64,000 bases of DNA from Pseudomonadota bacterium (GCA_018241665.1 JAFEDK010000029.1:17175-81174), one strand, 5' to 3'. Positions 45,043 to 53,143 are shown, numbered from the stretch's first letter. A program made the numbers and translations. Notes: generated by a model from the sequence alone, not told the origin.

Positions 45043-46900
45043 GGGGCTCGCGGCCCTGGGCGGCAACGCACCGGCGGGCGTGCCCGACGAGAGCGTGCTG
45101 GCCCGGCTGGCCGGTGAGTTCTTCGCTGCGCTGCCCAACGGGCTGCCGGGGCCGAACAGCCTCGGCGGCTTCGGAGCCGCCGCGCCGCAGCCCGAGGTGC
45201 CGCCGGAGATTCGCCTCGGCGACGTCGGCCCGCAGCTGACGGCCGCCGCGCCGGTGGCGCCGGTCGCCGCCGAGTCGGTGCCGCTGGATCACGCCGGGGC
45301 CGCCGGCAAGGCCGGCAACCCCGCCCTCGGCGTACCGGAAGCCTACGCGGCCGCGTTGCCGACCTTCAGCCCGCCGGCTTCGCCGCCGCCGCTCGCACCG
45401 TCCACGCCCTATTACTTCCTGGGCGAGGCGAGTGCCGTGCAGTCGGCGCCGCAGGGCGCGTTGCCAGTCGCCGAGAACCGCGTCGTGCCGCAGTCCTTCG
45501 GGCTGCCGGGCGAGGCCGAGCTGCATTCCATCCTGGCGGAGATCGCCGGTGACCGGCGTGCCGTGGCGGCGCCGACGGCCACCGCGCCGAGCCAGTTCTA
45601 CTTCCTGGATGGCGGCAATGTAGCCACCAAGGAAGCGGAAGCGCCCAAGCCCCAGTCGGCGGCCCATCCGGGCTTCGATGTGCAGGCGGTGCGTCGGGAT
45701 TTCCCGATCCTGCAGGAGCGGGTCAATGGCAAGCAGCTGGTCTGGTTCGACAACGCCGCGACGACCCACAAGCCGCAGGCGGTGATCGACCGGCTGGCCT
45801 ATTTCTATCAGCACGAGAACTCCAACATCCACCGCGCCGCGCACGAACTGGCGGCACGGGCGACGGACGCCTACGAAGGGGCGCGCAGCAAGGTGGCGCG
45901 CTTCCTCGGCGCGGCGTCCACGGAGGAGATCATCTTCGTGCGCGGGGCGACCGAAGGCATCAACCTGATCGCCAAGACCTGGGGCTGGAAGAATGTCGGC
46001 GAGGGCGACGAGATCATCGTCTCCCACCTGGAGCACCACGCCAACATCGTGCCCTGGCAGCAGCTCGCCGCCGCCAAGGGGGCGAAGCTGAAGGTGATCC
46101 CGGTGGACGACACGGGCCAGGTGCTGCTCGACGAGTTCCGCAAGCTGCTCACCAGCCGCACCAAGATCGTCTCGGTGACCCAGGTCTCCAACGCCCTCGG
46201 TACTGTCGTGCCGGTCAAGGAGATCGTCGCGATCGCCCACCAGGCGGGCGCGGTGGCGGTGGTGGACGGGGCCCAGTCCGTCTCCCACATGCGGGTCAAT
46301 GTGCAGGACATCGGCGCGGACTTCTTCGTGTTCTCCGGCCACAAGGTCTTCGGGCCGACCGGCATCGGCGCGGTGTATGGCAAGCGCTCCGTCCTCGAGG
46401 ACATGCCCCCGTGGCAGGGCGGCGGCAACATGATTGCCGACGTGACCTTCGAGAAGACGATCTACCATGCGCCGCCGACCCGTTTCGAGGCCGGCACCGG
46501 CAACATCGCGGACGCGGTGGGGCTTGGCGCGGCGCTCGACTACGTGGAGCGCATCGGCATGGACAACATCGCCCGCTACGAGCATGACCTGCTGGTCTAT
46601 GCGACCCGCGGCGTGCTGACCGTGCCCGGCCTCAAGCTGATCGGCACCGCCCGGGACAAGGCTTCGGTGCTGTCCCTGGTGCTCGACGGCTACCGGCCCG
46701 AGGAAGTCGGCCGTGCCCTTAACGAGGAAGGCATCGCGGTGCGCTCCGGCCACCACTGCGCCCAGCCCATCCTGCGCCGCTTCGGCCAGGAAGCCACGGT
46801 GCGGCCGTCGCTGGCCTTCTACAACACCTGCGAAGAGATCGATGCCCTCGTCGCGGTGCTGCACCGGCTGGCCCGCGGCAAGGGGCGCATCGGGCGCTGA
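45017..46900 (+). CDS. Encapsulin cargo: SufS-type cysteine desulfurase with disordered targeting domain
   Basis: A 627-residue protein. Residues 1 to about 215 are Ala/Pro/Gly-rich and disordered and contain LARLAGEFFAALPNGLPGP near 29-47 and two aromatic motifs, YYFLGE at 132-137 and FYFLDG at 194-199, which look like repeated shell-binding or targeting elements. The rest is a class II (SufS/CsdA) desulfurase: FDNAATTHKP, PLP-Lys443 in SGHKVFGP and catalytic Cys581 in SGHHCAQP. It turns cysteine into alanine and enzyme-bound persulfide. The ATG at 45017 lies inside the shell gene, implying translational coupling. The extension and pairing match the known 2A cargo; which residues bind the shell here is inference. 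Confidence 0.93.
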   Translation: MTIPTPTSEGLAALGGNAPAGVPDESVLARLAGEFFAALPNGLPGPNSLGGFGAAAPQPEVPPEIRLGDVGPQLTAAAPVAPVAAESVPLDHAGAAGKAGNPALGVPEAYAAALPTFSPPASPPPLAPSTPYYFLGEASAVQSAPQGALPVAENRVVPQSFGLPGEAELHSILAEIAGDRRAVAAPTATAPSQFYFLDGGNVATKEAEAPKPQSAAHPGFDVQAVRRDFPILQERVNGKQLVWFDNAATTHKPQAVIDRLAYFYQHENSNIHRAAHELAARATDAYEGARSKVARFLGAASTEEIIFVRGATEGINLIAKTWGWKNVGEGDEIIVSHLEHHANIVPWQQLAAAKGAKLKVIPVDDTGQVLLDEFRKLLTSRTKIVSVTQVSNALGTVVPVKEIVAIAHQAGAVAVVDGAQSVSHMRVNVQDIGADFFVFSGHKVFGPTGIGAVYGKRSVLEDMPPWQGGGNMIADVTFEKTIYHAPPTRFEAGTGNIADAVGLGAALDYVERIGMDNIARYEHDLLVYATRGVLTVPGLKLIGTARDKASVLSLVLDGYRPEEVGRALNEEGIAVRSGHHCAQPILRRFGQEATVRPSLAFYNTCEEIDALVAVLHRLARGKGRIGR

Positions 46901-46923
46901 GCCTGTCGCGTTGCCGGCCCGCC

Positions 46924-46958
46924 GAAGCCCCTGGAAACCGCGTGTTTCCGGGGGCTTC
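46924..46958. terminator. Two-way terminator between convergent genes
   Basis: GAAGCCCC then GGAAAC pair with GTTTCC and GGGGCTTC across a 5-base loop with one mismatch. It lies between the desulfurase and a convergent LysR gene; the T-run is short. Confidence 0.75.
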
Positions 46959-46981
46959 GTCCGTTTGCCGGGGATGCGTCG

Positions 46982-47875
46982 TCAGCCTTCGCGGGCCGGC
47001 TCCAGGTTGGACAGGAACTGTTCCACCAGCGGATTGCGGTCGCCCTTGCGGGTCGCCACGCCCAGCGACAGGTAGGCGCCGGCGTCGCTGACCGGCAGGT
47101 AGCGCACGCCCTCGATGCGCACGCATTCCAGCGGCGCCGGCAGCAGCGCCACGCCGAGGCCGGCGGCGACGAGGCCGATCTGCGTAGTGGCCTCACCGGC
47201 AATCTGCACGATGCGCGGCTCGAAACCGGCCTTCAGGCACAGCTCGCGGAGCAGGATGGTGAGGCCGGTGCCGACGGTGATCGGATAAGTGATGAAGCCC
47301 TCGCCATGCAGGTCGGCCAGGCTCAGCATCGGGCGGCTGGCCAGCGGATGGGCGGCGTTGATGACCAGGCGCAGCGGATCGTTGTGGATCTCCCGCACGT
47401 CGAGGCCGGCCGGCGTTTCCAGCCCGGTGTAGCGCACGAAGCCCAGGTCCAGCTCGCCGGCCTCGATGGCCACGTACTGGTCGGGGGTGAACATTTCGCG
47501 CAGGTTGAGCGTCACGTCCGGGCGCTGCTCCCGGTAGCGGCGGACGACGTTGGGCAGCACGGCGGTGAAGGGCAGGGACGAGGTGAAGCCGATCTTCAGC
47601 TCGCCCACCTCGCCGCGGGCCACCCGGCGCACGTCGTTCACCGCGCGCCCGGCCTGCTCCAGCACGCGGCGGGCGTGCTCCAGGAAGCGCTGGCCGGCCG
47701 GCGTCAGTGCGACGCGGCGCTTGGTGCGCTCGAAGAGCTGGGCGCCCAGCTCCTCTTCCAGCGCCTGGATCTGCTGGCTCAGCGGCGGCTGGCCGATGTG
47801 CAGGCGTTCGGCGGCACGGGTGAAGTTGAGCTCCTCGGCGACGGCGACGAAGTAACGCAGATGGCGCAGCTCCAT
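46982..47875 (-). CDS. LysR-type transcriptional regulator
   Basis: A 297-residue LysR regulator: N-terminal winged HTH (LRYFVAVAEELNFTRAAERLHIGQPPLSQQIQALEEELG) and a periplasmic-binding-like effector domain. It is divergent from the MFS gene with 75 bases between, so it most likely controls that exporter. It resembles BenM/CatM-like members in its N terminus, but the effector is unknown. Confidence 0.9.
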   Translation of the reverse strand: MELRHLRYFVAVAEELNFTRAAERLHIGQPPLSQQIQALEEELGAQLFERTKRRVALTPAGQRFLEHARRVLEQAGRAVNDVRRVARGEVGELKIGFTSSLPFTAVLPNVVRRYREQRPDVTLNLREMFTPDQYVAIEAGELDLGFVRYTGLETPAGLDVREIHNDPLRLVINAAHPLASRPMLSLADLHGEGFITYPITVGTGLTILLRELCLKAGFEPRIVQIAGEATTQIGLVAAGLGVALLPAPLECVRIEGVRYLPVSDAGAYLSLGVATRKGDRNPLVEQFLSNLEPAREG

Positions 47876-47915
47876 ATATATATTCTAAGTATTAATTGGG
47901 TCGGTAATATATATT
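47874..47915. promoter_or_regulatory. AT-rich inverted repeat between LysR and MFS genes
   Basis: ATATATATT and AATATATAT form arms about 22 bases apart in the divergent promoter, starting at the LysR start codon. A plausible LysR-binding region. Confidence 0.5.
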
Positions 47916-47950
47916 GGACTGGTGGTTTTGCGCAGGACTAGCATGGCTCC

Positions 47951-49219
47951 ATGCAAACCGATGCCTCCTGCTGCGAGCTTCCCGCCCAGCCAGTTCCGTC
48001 CCGCCCCCGTGCGGAATCCGCTCCCGAACGTAGCGTCATCGCCGACAAGCTGCACGCCGGTACCGCCGAATACCGGCGCGCCTGCCTGGCCCTGTTCCTC
48101 GGCGGCTTCGCCACCTTCTCGCTGCTCTACAACCTGCAGCCGCTGATGCCGCTGCTGGCCCACGGCTTCGGGCTGAGCCCGGCGGCGGCCAGCGGCGCGG
48201 TGTCGGCGGGGACCATCGCGTTGGCGGCGGCGCTGATCCCGGCGGCGATCCTCGCCGACCGCATCGGGCGCAAGCCGGTGATGGTCGGCGCGCTGTCCCT
48301 GTCCACGGTGTTTACGCTGGTCGGCGCCTTTGCCGGCGACTTCCACAGCCTGCTGGTGTCGCGGGCGCTGCTCGGCCTGACCCTCGCCGGCCTGCCGGCG
48401 GTGGCGATGGCTTATCTGAGCGAAGAATTCGCGTCGACCTCGCTGGCGCGGGCGATGGGCCTGTACATCTCCGGCAACGCGCTGGGTGGCCTGTCTGGGC
48501 GCTTCCTCGCCGCGCTGATCGCCGAGCATGCGGACTGGCGTGTGGCGCTGGTCTGCCTGGCCGCTTCGTCGATGCTGACCACGCTGCTGTTCTGGCGCCT
48601 GCTGCCGCCGTCCCGCCATTTCCAGCCGATCCAGGTGGCGGTGGCGGACGTGCTCGGCAACGCGCGCAAGACCTTCGCCGACGGCGGCCTGCGCCTGCTG
48701 TTCGCGATGGGTTTCCTGCTGATGGGCTGCTTCACCAGCCTCTACAACTACCTGGGCTTCCGCCTCGTGGCGCCGCCGTTCTCCTTGAGCCCGGCGCAGA
48801 TCGGCATGGTCTTCCTGCTCTACCTGGTGGGCATCGTCGCCTCCAACCTCGGCGCGCGGCTGGTCGACCGCTTCGGGCGGGTGGTGACGCTGCGGGCGAT
48901 GGTGGCGCTGATGCTGGTCGGGCTGGCGATGAGCGTGGCGCCGCAGCTGCCGGTGCTGGTGGTCGGCGTGGGGATCTTCACCTTCGGCTTCTTCGCCGGC
49001 CATTCGGTGGCGGCCAGCTGGGTGGGGCGCCGTCCGGCTCCGGCACGGGCCCTGGCGGCGGCGATCTACCTGTGCTGCTACTACGTGGGGGCCAGCCTGA
49101 TCGGCACCGTGTCCGGGCTGGCCTGGCAGTTTGATGGCTGGATTGGCGTGGCGGGCTGCCTGGGCGGCGGCCTGCTGGTGGCTGCGCTGATCGGCTGGCG
49201 CCTCGGCCGCGTCGCCTGA
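47951..49219 (+). CDS. MFS transporter, YnfM-like
   Basis: A 422-residue major facilitator with twelve predicted helices, motif A as LADRIGRKPVMV between helices 2 and 3 and again LVDRFGRVVTL in the second half. It begins with a hydrophilic leader (QTDASCCELPAQ...). The pattern resembles YnfM-type drug:proton antiporters. Under likely control of the divergent LysR gene. Ends at a terminator before the convergent pirin gene. Confidence 0.85.
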   Translation: MQTDASCCELPAQPVPSRPRAESAPERSVIADKLHAGTAEYRRACLALFLGGFATFSLLYNLQPLMPLLAHGFGLSPAAASGAVSAGTIALAAALIPAAILADRIGRKPVMVGALSLSTVFTLVGAFAGDFHSLLVSRALLGLTLAGLPAVAMAYLSEEFASTSLARAMGLYISGNALGGLSGRFLAALIAEHADWRVALVCLAASSMLTTLLFWRLLPPSRHFQPIQVAVADVLGNARKTFADGGLRLLFAMGFLLMGCFTSLYNYLGFRLVAPPFSLSPAQIGMVFLLYLVGIVASNLGARLVDRFGRVVTLRAMVALMLVGLAMSVAPQLPVLVVGVGIFTFGFFAGHSVAASWVGRRPAPARALAAAIYLCCYYVGASLIGTVSGLAWQFDGWIGVAGCLGGGLLVAALIGWRLGRVA

Positions 49220-49223
49220 CGCG

Positions 49224-49241
49224 GCCGGGCTCCGGCTTTTT
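49224..49241 (+). terminator. Terminator after the MFS gene
   Basis: GCCGG-GCT-CCGGC followed by TTTTT. Short stem but a clean T-run. Confidence 0.7.
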
Positions 49242-49250
49242 CGGAATGAC

Positions 49251-50108
49251 TCAGGCCAGCTCGCCGGCCTGATAGTCGGCGAGGGCCTGCTCGATCTCTT
49301 CGCGGGTGTTCATCACGAAGGGACCGTACTGCACCACCGGCTCGCCGAGGGGCTTGGCGGCCAGCAGCAGGAAGCTGGCGCCGTCCGGCCCGGCACTGAC
49401 TTCGATGCGCTCGCCGGCCGACAGCACGCCGGCCTGGCGGGCCTGCAGCACCTTGCCGGCGCCGTCCGCGCCCACCGACAGGCTGCCGGCGTAGGGGTAG
49501 AGGAAGGCCGTGTGGCCGTCCGCCACGCCCTGGGCGAAATGCTCGCCAGCACCCAGGCGCACGTCGAGGAACAGCGGTGCGGTGCTGATGCCCTGGATCG
49601 GGCCGGGCACGCTGCTGCCGTCGGCGCCGTCCAGCGCACCGGCGACCACGCGGACTTCACCGCCCGGCACTGCGACGGTAGGAATCTCTTCCGGCTGGAT
49701 GTCCCGGTAGGCGGCCGGCTTCATCTTTTCCTTGGCCGGCAGGTTGATCCAGAACTGGAAGCCGTGCAGGCGGCCCTTGTCCTGCAGCGGCATCTCCGAG
49801 TGGATGATGCCGCGCCCGGCGGTCATCCACTGGGCGCCGCCGGCGCGCAGGTGGCCCTTGTGGCCCAGGTGGTCCTGGTGCTCGAAATCCCCCGCCAGCA
49901 TGTAGGTGACCGTCTCGAAACCCCGGTGCGGATGGGGCGGGAAGCCGGCGATGTAGTCGTCCGGATTGTCCGACGCGAACTCGTCGAGCATCAGGAACGG
50001 GTCCAGGCGCAGGAAGGGGCTTTGCCCCAGGCTGCGCCGGAGTTTCACGCCGGCCCCGTCGGAAACGGGGATGGAGGGAATGATCCTGTCGAGGCTGCGG
50101 ATGGTCAT
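49251..50108 (-). CDS. Pirin family protein
   Basis: A 285-residue bicupin. The N-terminal cupin has the metal-binding set FPPHPHRGFETVTYML plus a downstream GIIHSEMP (His and Glu), the pirin signature. Members are non-haem iron proteins, some with quercetin dioxygenase activity. It lies 87 bases downstream of the azoreductase gene on the same strand, and both are divergent from a LysR gene, a common redox-stress arrangement. Confidence 0.92.
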   Translation of the reverse strand: MTIRSLDRIIPSIPVSDGAGVKLRRSLGQSPFLRLDPFLMLDEFASDNPDDYIAGFPPHPHRGFETVTYMLAGDFEHQDHLGHKGHLRAGGAQWMTAGRGIIHSEMPLQDKGRLHGFQFWINLPAKEKMKPAAYRDIQPEEIPTVAVPGGEVRVVAGALDGADGSSVPGPIQGISTAPLFLDVRLGAGEHFAQGVADGHTAFLYPYAGSLSVGADGAGKVLQARQAGVLSAGERIEVSAGPDGASFLLLAAKPLGEPVVQYGPFVMNTREEIEQALADYQAGELA

Positions 50109-50195
50109 GGTGGTCTCCGTTGGGGTTGGGGATGCCGTGCGAGGGTGCGGGCGGCTGCCGGACGGCGCGCACGCCCCTCGTCTCTCAAGGCTGGA

Positions 50196-50798
50196 TCAGG
50201 CGGCGAGGGCCTCGAGCGCCTTGTGGGCGCCGGCCAGGGCTTCGGCCTTGCTCTCTTCGCCCATGTTCAGGCCTTCAGCGTAGACAAATTCCACGTCGGT
50301 GATGCCGATGAAGCCCAGGAAGATCTTGATGTAATCGGTCTGGACGTCGTACGGGGTACCGGCGTAGCGGCCGCCGCGGGTCGCCAGGACGTACACCTTC
50401 TTGCCGGTGACCAGGCCTTCCGGGCCGTTGGCGGTGTAGCGGAAGGTCACGCCGGCGCGGGCGATGTGGTCGAAGTAGGCCTTCAGCGTGGAGGGCGTGC
50501 CCAGGTTGTACATCGGCAGGCCGATCACGATTTCGTCGGCGGCCTTCAGCTCGGCGACCAGCGCATCCGAGAAGTCCACCACCGCCTGCTGCTCGGCCGT
50601 GCGCTCTTCCGGCTTGGCCAGGAAGGCGCTGAAACGGGCGCCGTCCAGGTGGGGCACCGGGTTGGCGGCCAGGTCGCGGCTCACCACCTGGGTATCCGGG
50701 TGGGCGGCGACGCGGGCGGCCACGAAGCGCTCGGCGAGCTGGCTGGACTGGCCCTGGTTGGCGAACAGGCTGGCGTTGATCTTCAGAAGGGTGCTCAT
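50196..50798 (-). CDS. azoR: FMN-dependent NADH:quinone/azo reductase (AzoR family)
   Basis: A 200-residue flavodoxin-fold protein: STLLKINASLFANQGQSSQLAERFV at the phosphate-binding end, LPMYNLGTPSTLKAYFDHIARAGVTFRYT in the middle and VYVLATRGGRY, all AzoR hallmarks. Reduces quinones and azo dyes by two-electron transfer. Divergent from a LysR gene and followed by pirin. Confidence 0.92.
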   Translation of the reverse strand: MSTLLKINASLFANQGQSSQLAERFVAARVAAHPDTQVVSRDLAANPVPHLDGARFSAFLAKPEERTAEQQAVVDFSDALVAELKAADEIVIGLPMYNLGTPSTLKAYFDHIARAGVTFRYTANGPEGLVTGKKVYVLATRGGRYAGTPYDVQTDYIKIFLGFIGITDVEFVYAEGLNMGEESKAEALAGAHKALEALAA

Positions 50799-50900
50799 TT
50801 GGTCTCTCCGGGTGATGTGTTGGTGTGTGTATTTAATGATTTACCAAGAAGATAAAAAAGACGAAGATTTCGTTTAAACCTATCGAATGAACTGATTGAT

Positions 50901-51821
50901 ATGGCTGCGCCTAACCCTCCGTCCGCACCCGTCCCGCACATCGCCCTCGAGCAGTGGCGGGCCCTGATCGCCGTCGTCGAGGCCGGTGGCTACGCCCAGG
51001 CCGCCGAGGTGCTGTTCAAGAGCCAGTCCGCGGTTACCTACGCGGTGCAGAAGATCGAATCCCAGCTCGGCGTGCGCGCTTTCGAGATCCAGGGCCGCAA
51101 GGCCGTGCTGACACCGGTAGGGCAGATGCTGTACCGGCGCGCGCTGGCCCTGGTGGAGCAGGCCAGCGACCTGGAACAGGCGGCGCGCAAGCTGTCCGCC
51201 GGCTGGGAAGCGGAGATCGGGCTGGCGGTGGAGATCGTCTTCCCGCCCGACGTGCTGCTCGACTGCCTGGCCCGCTTCGGCGCGGAAGCCCCGCGCACCC
51301 GCATCGAGGTCATCGAATCGGTACTCGGCGGCACCGGCGAGGCGCTGCTCACCGGCCAGGCCGACATCGCCATCACCCCCCACGTGCCGCCCGGTTTCCT
51401 CGGGCGACCGCTGATGCGCATGCGCATCGTTGCCGCAGCCCACCCCGACCACCCGCTGCACCAGCTTGGGCGGACCCTCGGCGAACAGGACCTGCGCCCC
51501 CACCGCCGCCTCAACGTGCGCGAAACCAGCTCCACCCGCGACAAGCGCAGCCTGATCCTGGAAGTGGAGCAGCGCTGGACCTTCAGCAGCATCGCCACCT
51601 CCATCGCCGCCGCCTGCGCAGGGCACGGTTTTGCGTGGTTCCCGGAACCGCGCATCGCCGCGGAGCTCGCCGACGGCCGGCTGAAGATCCTGCCGCTGGG
51701 GGGGGCGGAGGTGCGCTGCCTGGAGATGTATCTGGTGGTAGCGGACCCGGATTTTGCGGGGCCGGGGGTGAGGCGGCTGGCGGAGATTATTGGGGAGGCC
51801 GTGGCGGGCCTGGAGGGCTAA
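50901..51821 (+). CDS. LysR-type regulator divergent from azoR-pirin
   Basis: A 306-residue LysR regulator with HTH in ALEQWRALIAVVEAGGYAQAAEVLFKSQSAVTYAVQKIESQLG and an effector domain. The 102-base gap to azoR, AT-rich, should hold both promoters. Likely senses quinone-like or electrophilic compounds, by analogy to other azoR/pirin loci (inference). Confidence 0.9.
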   Translation: MAAPNPPSAPVPHIALEQWRALIAVVEAGGYAQAAEVLFKSQSAVTYAVQKIESQLGVRAFEIQGRKAVLTPVGQMLYRRALALVEQASDLEQAARKLSAGWEAEIGLAVEIVFPPDVLLDCLARFGAEAPRTRIEVIESVLGGTGEALLTGQADIAITPHVPPGFLGRPLMRMRIVAAAHPDHPLHQLGRTLGEQDLRPHRRLNVRETSSTRDKRSLILEVEQRWTFSSIATSIAAACAGHGFAWFPEPRIAAELADGRLKILPLGGAEVRCLEMYLVVADPDFAGPGVRRLAEIIGEAVAGLEG

Positions 51822-51845
51822 CGGGCCTCCATCCAAGGGCCCCCC

Positions 51846-51867
51846 GTGGGGTCGAATTCATTCGACC
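51846..51867. repeat. Variant REPIN-like single unit with compensated change
   Basis: GTGG then GGTCGAATTCATTCGACC. Relative to the common unit, GGGCG has become GGTCG and CGCCC has become CGACC, so the palindrome is preserved. No inverted partner is seen. Confidence 0.75.
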
Positions 51868-51880
51868 TCGATACTTTCGG

Positions 51881-52165
51881 CCCTTGCTGGCCGGCTTTCT
51901 CTTGTTCGACCTTGAATCGGCCGGGACTCGCCCTGGCGGGCGACCTTCTTCTTTGCGTCGCCAAAGAAGAAGGCAAGAAAGGCGACCCGTGCTTCACCGG
52001 TCGTCCGCGGTGCGGACGACTGCCCTGTGCTGCTCGCAGCAGGCGGCCGTCGCGGAACTCGTCGGCTGCGCCTCCTCAGACAGCCGCGCCGGACTTCCCC
52101 GCCTGCTGCTGCGCTGCTCGGCGGTTCAGGACGGGCTTGGGGGAGGCACCGAGCCTTTGCTGGGG
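51881..52165 (+). repeat. 285-bp structured repeat, copy 1
   Basis: Starts CCCTTGCTGG and ends CCTTTGCTGG, as does copy 2 at 52623. Contains consecutive perfect hairpins: TCGCCC/GGGCGA (51928-51943), CCTTCTTCTTTG/CAAAGAAGAAGG (51944-51973) and GTCGTCCGC/GCGGACGAC (52000-52020), then CTGCT-CGC-AGCAG. Open frames across it are unlike real proteins and have no ribosome sites. Noncoding element or structured RNA; the mobile nature is inference. Confidence 0.8.
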
Positions 52166-52314
52166 CTTGAGTGCTTGCTGGGGGCTTGCGGGGAAACGGC
52201 TGTTGGGTTCGACGGTGGTCGTTCCGTGCTGGCAGAGGGGTGGTATGAGTTGTGGCTTGTCTTGCTGGTGTGTGGGTTGGCCTGGCGCGTGAGCGCCTAC
52301 TCGTCGCACGGGGT

Positions 52315-52357
52315 GGAAGGTAATCATCCGTCATCGGATGGTTGCCTTCCGTTTTTC
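52315..52357 (+). terminator. Strong plus-strand terminator in the repeat region
   Basis: A 16-bp stem (GGAAGGTAATCATCCG with CGGATGGTTGCCTTCC) around TCAT followed by GTTTTTC. Two of the pairs are G-U in the plus-strand transcript and would be A-C mismatches in the other, so plus-strand transcription is indicated. Confidence 0.8.
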
Positions 52358-52365
52358 GAGTTCAG

Positions 52366-52557
52366 AGCTCGAAAGTTCGGTCTGCGAGGTGCGAAGTTCG
52401 AGCTCGGAGGTCGAACTTTCGACCAATTTGCTCGAAGTTTCGACCTCCGAACTCGAAACTTCACCGGATTGGGTCGAAGTTTCGGTCATCGAGCTCGAAG
52501 TTTCGGCGGATGAGGTCGAACTTTCGGGTTCAGAGGCTGAAAGTCGGAAAGTAAGTT
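52366..52557. repeat. 21-bp tandem repeat, nine degenerate units
   Basis: Units follow about GTCGAAGTTTCGG-N5-GAG, with the TCGAA core at 52369, 52391, 52411, 52432, 52453, 52474, 52495, 52516 and 52537, an exact 21-base step from 52411 on. Each core (CGAAGTTTCG-like) is nearly palindromic. The period is a multiple of three, so every frame reads as a 7-residue repeat without early stops. Lies between the two 285-bp repeats. Confidence 0.88.
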
Positions 52558-52622
52558 TCCGTTTTCGCAGTTTTAGGATTGTTCCTTGCGGGGGCGCGTT
52601 TGTTCTCCCGCTGCGGGTGGAG

Positions 52623-52907
52623 CCCTTGCTGGGCGGCTTTCCGTTTTATTGGCTTGGATTGGCCGGGACTCGCCCCGGCGGGCGACCTTCTTTCTTGCGT
52701 CACCAAGAAAGAAGGCAAAGAAGGCGACCCGTGCCTCACCGGTCGTCCGCGTTGCGGACGACTTCCCTGTGCTGCTCGCAGCAGGTGGCCGGCACGGAAC
52801 TCGTCGGCTTCGCCTCCTCAAACAGCCGCGCCGGACTTCCCCGCCTGCCGCTGTGCTGCTCGGCGGTTCGGGACGGGCTTTCGGGAAGCACCGTGCCTTT
52901 GCTGGGG
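52623..52907 (+). repeat. 285-bp structured repeat, copy 2
   Basis: Same length and order of hairpins as copy 1: TCGCCC/GGGCGA (52670-52685), CCTTCTTTCTTG/CAAGAAAGAAGG (52686-52715) and GTCGTCCGC/GCGGACGAC (52742-52762). In the second stem two bases differ from copy 1 and both are compensated on the other arm. Confidence 0.8.
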
Positions 52908-53040
52908 TTTCGGAGGGGGCGGGGCGTGTTGGAGGATTGCTGTTGGCTTTGATGGGTCGGTATTATTTCGCCATCGGATTCCGCTTCGCCGGCCCGGGGC
53001 TCTCCGGAAAAGTTACGACGATCTTCAAGGCTTTGAGGCT

Positions 53041-53071
53041 GAACAAGTTACCCCCGCAGGGTAACTTGTTC
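53041..53071. repeat. Perfect 13-bp inverted repeat
   Basis: GAACAAGTTACCC and GGGTAACTTGTTC around CCGCA. No T-run follows. Could be an RNA hairpin or a protein or recombinase site. Confidence 0.8.
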
Positions 53072-53143
53072 GGGGGCGAGCTGAACCGGTTCAAGTCCAA
53101 GGGGAACTCGCTCACCTTTGTGCTGAGCCGGACCGCCGTCCGC

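Noticed and set aside
52338-52952. Open frame reading the 21-bp array as SELEVS-like heptads
   Set aside because: All three frames are open because the period is a multiple of three; no ribosome site or conserved flank. Treated as a DNA repeat.
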